Shown: positions 13,043 to 13,078 of the stretch, one piece after another
Layout of the letters: each line of letters opens with the position of its first letter
How positions within the stretch are numbered: position 1 is the first letter of the stretch
From: Clostridiales bacterium UBA1763
GTDB taxonomy: Bacteria; Bacillota; Clostridia; Oscillospirales; Oscillospiraceae
Assembly: GCA_002314685.1 (NCBI GenBank)
Contig: DCHB01000006.1
Span: 17,897 to 30,974, forward strand
Direction: 5' to 3'
DNA length: 13,078 nt
Position numbers and translations under genes: made by a program
The notes under the pieces: generated by a model
Database searches by the model: none
Told to the model about the DNA's origin: nothing
The model's input: the letters and a program-made list of their open reading frames with translations, nothing else

Positions 13043-13078
13043 GAGACTGATCCAAAACTAAACTGTCGCAGGAAAGAC

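Noticed and set aside
1..13078. Mobile element, phage, toxin-antitoxin or defence island
   Set aside because: No transposase, integrase, nuclease, toxin-like small gene pair or terminal repeats were found; gene content and base composition look uniform.

Overview
The window looks like ordinary chromosome from a low-to-mid GC Gram-positive anaerobe, most likely a gut Clostridia of the Ruminococcaceae/Oscillospiraceae type. The lineage is an inference from several features together: strong GGAGG ribosome sites, near-consensus sigma-A promoters, a lipobox lipoprotein, a membrane-anchored D-Ala-D-Ala carboxypeptidase, an MMPL transporter paired with a Leu/Gly heptad-repeat protein, and a lysoplasmalogenase (plasmalogens are typical of anaerobes). 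No rRNA, tRNA, CRISPR array, transposase, phage gene or known riboswitch was seen.

The layout is a strict alternation of short transcription units. (1) Positions 1-150 hold four stacked hairpins, probably the terminator and a repeat element of a gene to the left. (2) 151-2268, plus strand: a promoter, a D-Ala-D-Ala carboxypeptidase and an overlapping unknown lipoprotein. (3) 2308-6588, minus strand: a 12-helix MMPL/RND permease followed by a large membrane protein with an extracytoplasmic coiled-coil hairpin. (4) 6775-8626, plus strand: a cation diffusion facilitator with a Mn-type metal site and a PAP2-family membrane enzyme. (5) 8670-9709, minus strand: a GNAT acetyltransferase then a YgjP-like metallopeptidase. 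(6) 9875-10486, plus strand: an unknown six-helix membrane protein. (7) 10540-12957, minus strand: an alpha/beta hydrolase, then a lysoplasmalogenase and a diacylglycerol-kinase-like lipid kinase.

Every convergent junction (2268-2305, 8633-8663, 10497-10534) carries one bidirectional hairpin terminator. The two divergent junctions and the other unit starts carry recognisable promoters. I found seven, all with a 17-bp spacer between the -35 and -10 boxes.

The common theme is the cell envelope: wall trimming, lipid or hydrophobic substrate export, metal efflux, lipid phosphatase, lipid kinase and lysoplasmalogen hydrolysis. The most system-like element is the MMPL permease plus its heptad-repeat partner. 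The most interesting regulatory elements are a perfect 19-bp palindrome over the -10 box of the metal-efflux operon and an inverted repeat inside the carboxypeptidase promoter. Nothing seen proves a new system; these are the best leads.
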